A stretch of 64,000 nucleotides of DNA from Sphingomonas lenta (GTDB lineage Bacteria; Pseudomonadota; Alphaproteobacteria; Sphingomonadales; Sphingomonadaceae): the NCBI RefSeq assembly GCF_002288825.1, contig NZ_NSLI01000005.1:248001-312000 (forward strand), written 5' to 3'. Shown one piece after another: positions 63,101 through 64,000 of this stretch. The notes below the pieces were generated by a model, which was given only the letters and a program-made list of their open reading frames with translations, was not told where the DNA came from and did no database searches. Each line of letters opens with the position of its first letter. Position 1 is the first letter of the stretch. The translations under genes and the position numbers were made by a program.

Positions 63101-64000
63101 GGGCGCGGCGGCGTGGACGAGCTGTTCGCGGGCGACGGCGACGACCTGGTGTACGCGCGCGGCGACGGCGACCTGCTCCACGGCGGTTTCGGGCGCGACC
63201 GGCTGAGCTACGCCTTCGCGGGCGCGGCGGTGACCGTGAACCTCGGGCGCACGCAGAACAGCGACGGGAGCTTCAACGCGGACGCCGCCCCCGACCGCAT
63301 CGTCATGGCGATCCCCACGTCCGCGGGTAATCCGGGCGTCAGCTGGTTCAGCGACCTGGTCGGCTCCGCGTTCGACGACACGCTCACGGGCGACATCAGC
63401 TACAACCGCGTGGAGGGCGGCGCCGGCGACGACCTCGTGTTCGGCGGGGCGGGGTTCGACACGCTCCAGGGCGGCGCGGGCGCGGACCTGCTGGAGGGCG
63501 GGGAAGGGATCGACTGGGTCGACTATTCCGACTCGAACGCGGGCGTCGCCGTGGACCTCGCCGCCAACACGGCCGCGGGCGGCACGGCGACGGGCGACCG
63601 CTACCGCACCCTCTTCACCGACGTCAGGGTCGAGAACATCCTCGGCTCCGGATACGCCGACACGCTGACGGGCAGCGACGCGGACAACGTCATCGACCCC
63701 AACATCTCGGGCCGCTCAGTGGTCGAGTCCGTCCAGGGCGGCGCGGGCGTGGACACGCTTCGGGTCGACTATTCGACCGCTGAGGCGGACGTGGCCGGCG
63801 GCGTGTTCGGCGGAATCCTCTTCGGCGCCGCGGGTTCGCTGCGCCGCTCGCCCGACCCGGCCACCAACTTCGACCTGGTGGAGGTCGAGAGCGTGGAGCG
63901 GCTGGACTTCACCGGCACCCGCTCGGCCGACAGGATCGGCGGCGGGGACGATGCGGACAGGATCGTCACCGGCGGCGGGAACGACATCGTGCTCACGGGC
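60137..64000 (+). CDS. Large RTX-type calcium-binding protein (partial, runs off right edge)
   Basis: The frame from ATG 60137 (AAAAGGGGACC ribosome-binding site) stays open for all 1288 codons to the window edge. The N-terminal part (residues 1 to about 760) starts MPLTKTQLQNSLNAFFDTI without a signal peptide. It is rich in long beta-like segments (e.g. LSLTDVEAKLGVVTVKLSDV) and matches no family I recognise. It contains an EF-hand-like loop DQDGDGKFRPGEDG near residue 577. From about residue 775 come RTX nonapeptide repeats (GGAGDDVLNGEAGDDVLRGG, GGAGSDWLFGGAGQDFL, GGAGDDLVFGGAGFDTLQGG). These fold into calcium-filled beta-rolls and are usually exported by type I secretion through a C-terminal signal, which would lie beyond the edge. 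Adhesin, matrix protein or secreted enzyme are all possible. Confidence 0.85.
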   Translation, partial: MPLTKTQLQNSLNAFFDTIATSIANEIGSKALPLLGPVGSLPGADAVGGAFEDLRDQILAAIGSLDEAAPDFAQSAADAIDALALPGVDAFEDGGDLRLSFTRDVTVETGDAALAEDAALGFLELEVTTGATISATLDADLRIAADGSLSLEEQTEPELVVNVEADLSLTDVEAKLGVVTVKLSDVDPTAPELDVEFALDIDKTPAGAFGVDPALTAAARLDVRFAGDVLAGILPDIDGRLTVDFPVDGDGFGAPAVSVSEVTLDLSTYFDIIGNSALKVGDLFNAGALGTIVDIAVAPVPVLNDIAQIIPGLKHKFDQVGDIDGTGNGIVQLGDLAVGMSPASKQFIGPVYQVLAIIDVLRKAAALEGLGSIEIGGGTRAADGMLIPDNDPAAILAALKGKLAAISDDILPPEVKAYLTDFDDAAALAALSAATVGPSKGFTFGLLENPADVLKLLLTNETVDLVEFDIPTLELGAEFSQFFPVLGPLGFELGGDLRARINADVGYDSRGLVTGKLADGFYFATPANPTPDPAVPDYEPVGQLNTSLFGGAGLGFGFGSVTVRASFDFGLAAYFEDQDGDGKFRPGEDGLGCIFSPISGQAGVSVYLNFKIGFGPFSVKKKVPLAEQKIADFDIFECPPPTVTPTPEAPGLATVSGPEILLNVGDRAALRKVPDRETGEAKNVANVDDPETPENESANEGYVIALARDVTNEGVNGSTSTPVPGKLDIVAFGVTQRVDASGVIRANFKDGADRLDIQGAVGVRAEVNAGNGEDYLAGGAGDDVLNGEAGDDVLRGGDGADRLSGGTEDDELSGGKGGDTLDGGAGVDTVDYSQANRDVGVGVTIMLNAGEFAGSGGEANGDVLRDVENIVGTDFRDWIDARKVGFNTYLEGGAGSDWLFGGAGQDFLQGSAGTDYMDGGALEDATTYIFSWAGVDIDMLRFAQLGGDAQGDRLLNLEVVQATVFDDRLYGNGLDNKFDAGSGDDELDGRGGVDELFAGDGDDLVYARGDGDLLHGGFGRDRLSYAFAGAAVTVNLGRTQNSDGSFNADAAPDRIVMAIPTSAGNPGVSWFSDLVGSAFDDTLTGDISYNRVEGGAGDDLVFGGAGFDTLQGGAGADLLEGGEGIDWVDYSDSNAGVAVDLAANTAAGGTATGDRYRTLFTDVRVENILGSGYADTLTGSDADNVIDPNISGRSVVESVQGGAGVDTLRVDYSTAEADVAGGVFGGILFGAAGSLRRSPDPATNFDLVEVESVERLDFTGTRSADRIGGGDDADRIVTGGGNDIVLTG

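Noticed and set aside
60236..63181. A 981-codon open frame on the minus strand
   Set aside because: It lies opposite the RTX gene, is built of Arg/Val/His-rich low-complexity sequence with no domain, and the plus-strand frame has RTX repeats and a proper ribosome-binding site. It is a shadow caused by GC-rich codon bias.

Overview
The window looks like chromosomal DNA of a very GC-rich alphaproteobacterium, most likely a sphingomonad (Sphingomonas or a close relative). Four things point there: the Xanthomonas/Caulobacter-type TonB receptor, the glnK-amtB-TorF porin trio, Caulobacter-type oxidative xylose genes, and the intergenic inverted repeats. No tRNA, rRNA, CRISPR array, prophage or intact insertion sequence was seen. 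The assignment rests on protein resemblance recalled from memory; no search was run.

Left edge (1-5.3 kb): a cobalamin-riboswitch-controlled btuB-btuF pair on the minus strand (btuF runs off the edge), a repeat-bearing intergenic stretch, a DUF485-actP acetate permease pair, and a small exported protein of unknown function.

Centre (5.3-42.8 kb): a large xylan/plant-glucan utilisation locus. It encodes GH5, two GH43, two GH3, GH67, GH9 and GH10 glycosidases, a GDSL esterase fused to a NodB-type deacetylase, a sugar MFS transporter, xylose isomerase and xylulokinase, and a LacI-type regulator. A second xylose route of Caulobacter type is also present (SDR xylose dehydrogenase, xylonolactonase, FAH-family XylX). 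The 1157-residue TonB receptor lies divergent to an operon of four tandem flavin-dependent tryptophan-halogenase-like genes plus a JmjC/cupin-8 gene and the GH9 gene. A palindrome close to TGTTAGCGCTAACA recurs in front of most transcription units and is probably the operator of the LacI protein. Expected flow: polymer deacetylation and cleavage outside the cell or in the periplasm, uptake through the TonB receptor, removal of side chains (GH67, GH43), hydrolysis to xylose (GH3/GH43), MFS import, then isomerase and/or oxidative catabolism.

Right part (42.9-60 kb): amino-acid biosynthesis and nitrogen genes. leuA-leuC-leuD-leuB-proB-proA form one chain of overlapping genes on the minus strand. 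ilvD lies divergent to it. ilvB-ilvH-ilvC follow a leader peptide and terminator typical of attenuation. Then come glnK-amtB and a TorF porin. At 59.3-59.7 kb the remnants of two genes (spore-coat-U-like and LuxR-type) abut.

Right edge (60.1-64 kb): a long open reading frame on the plus strand that runs off the window. It encodes a large RTX-type calcium-binding protein with an unassigned N-terminal region.
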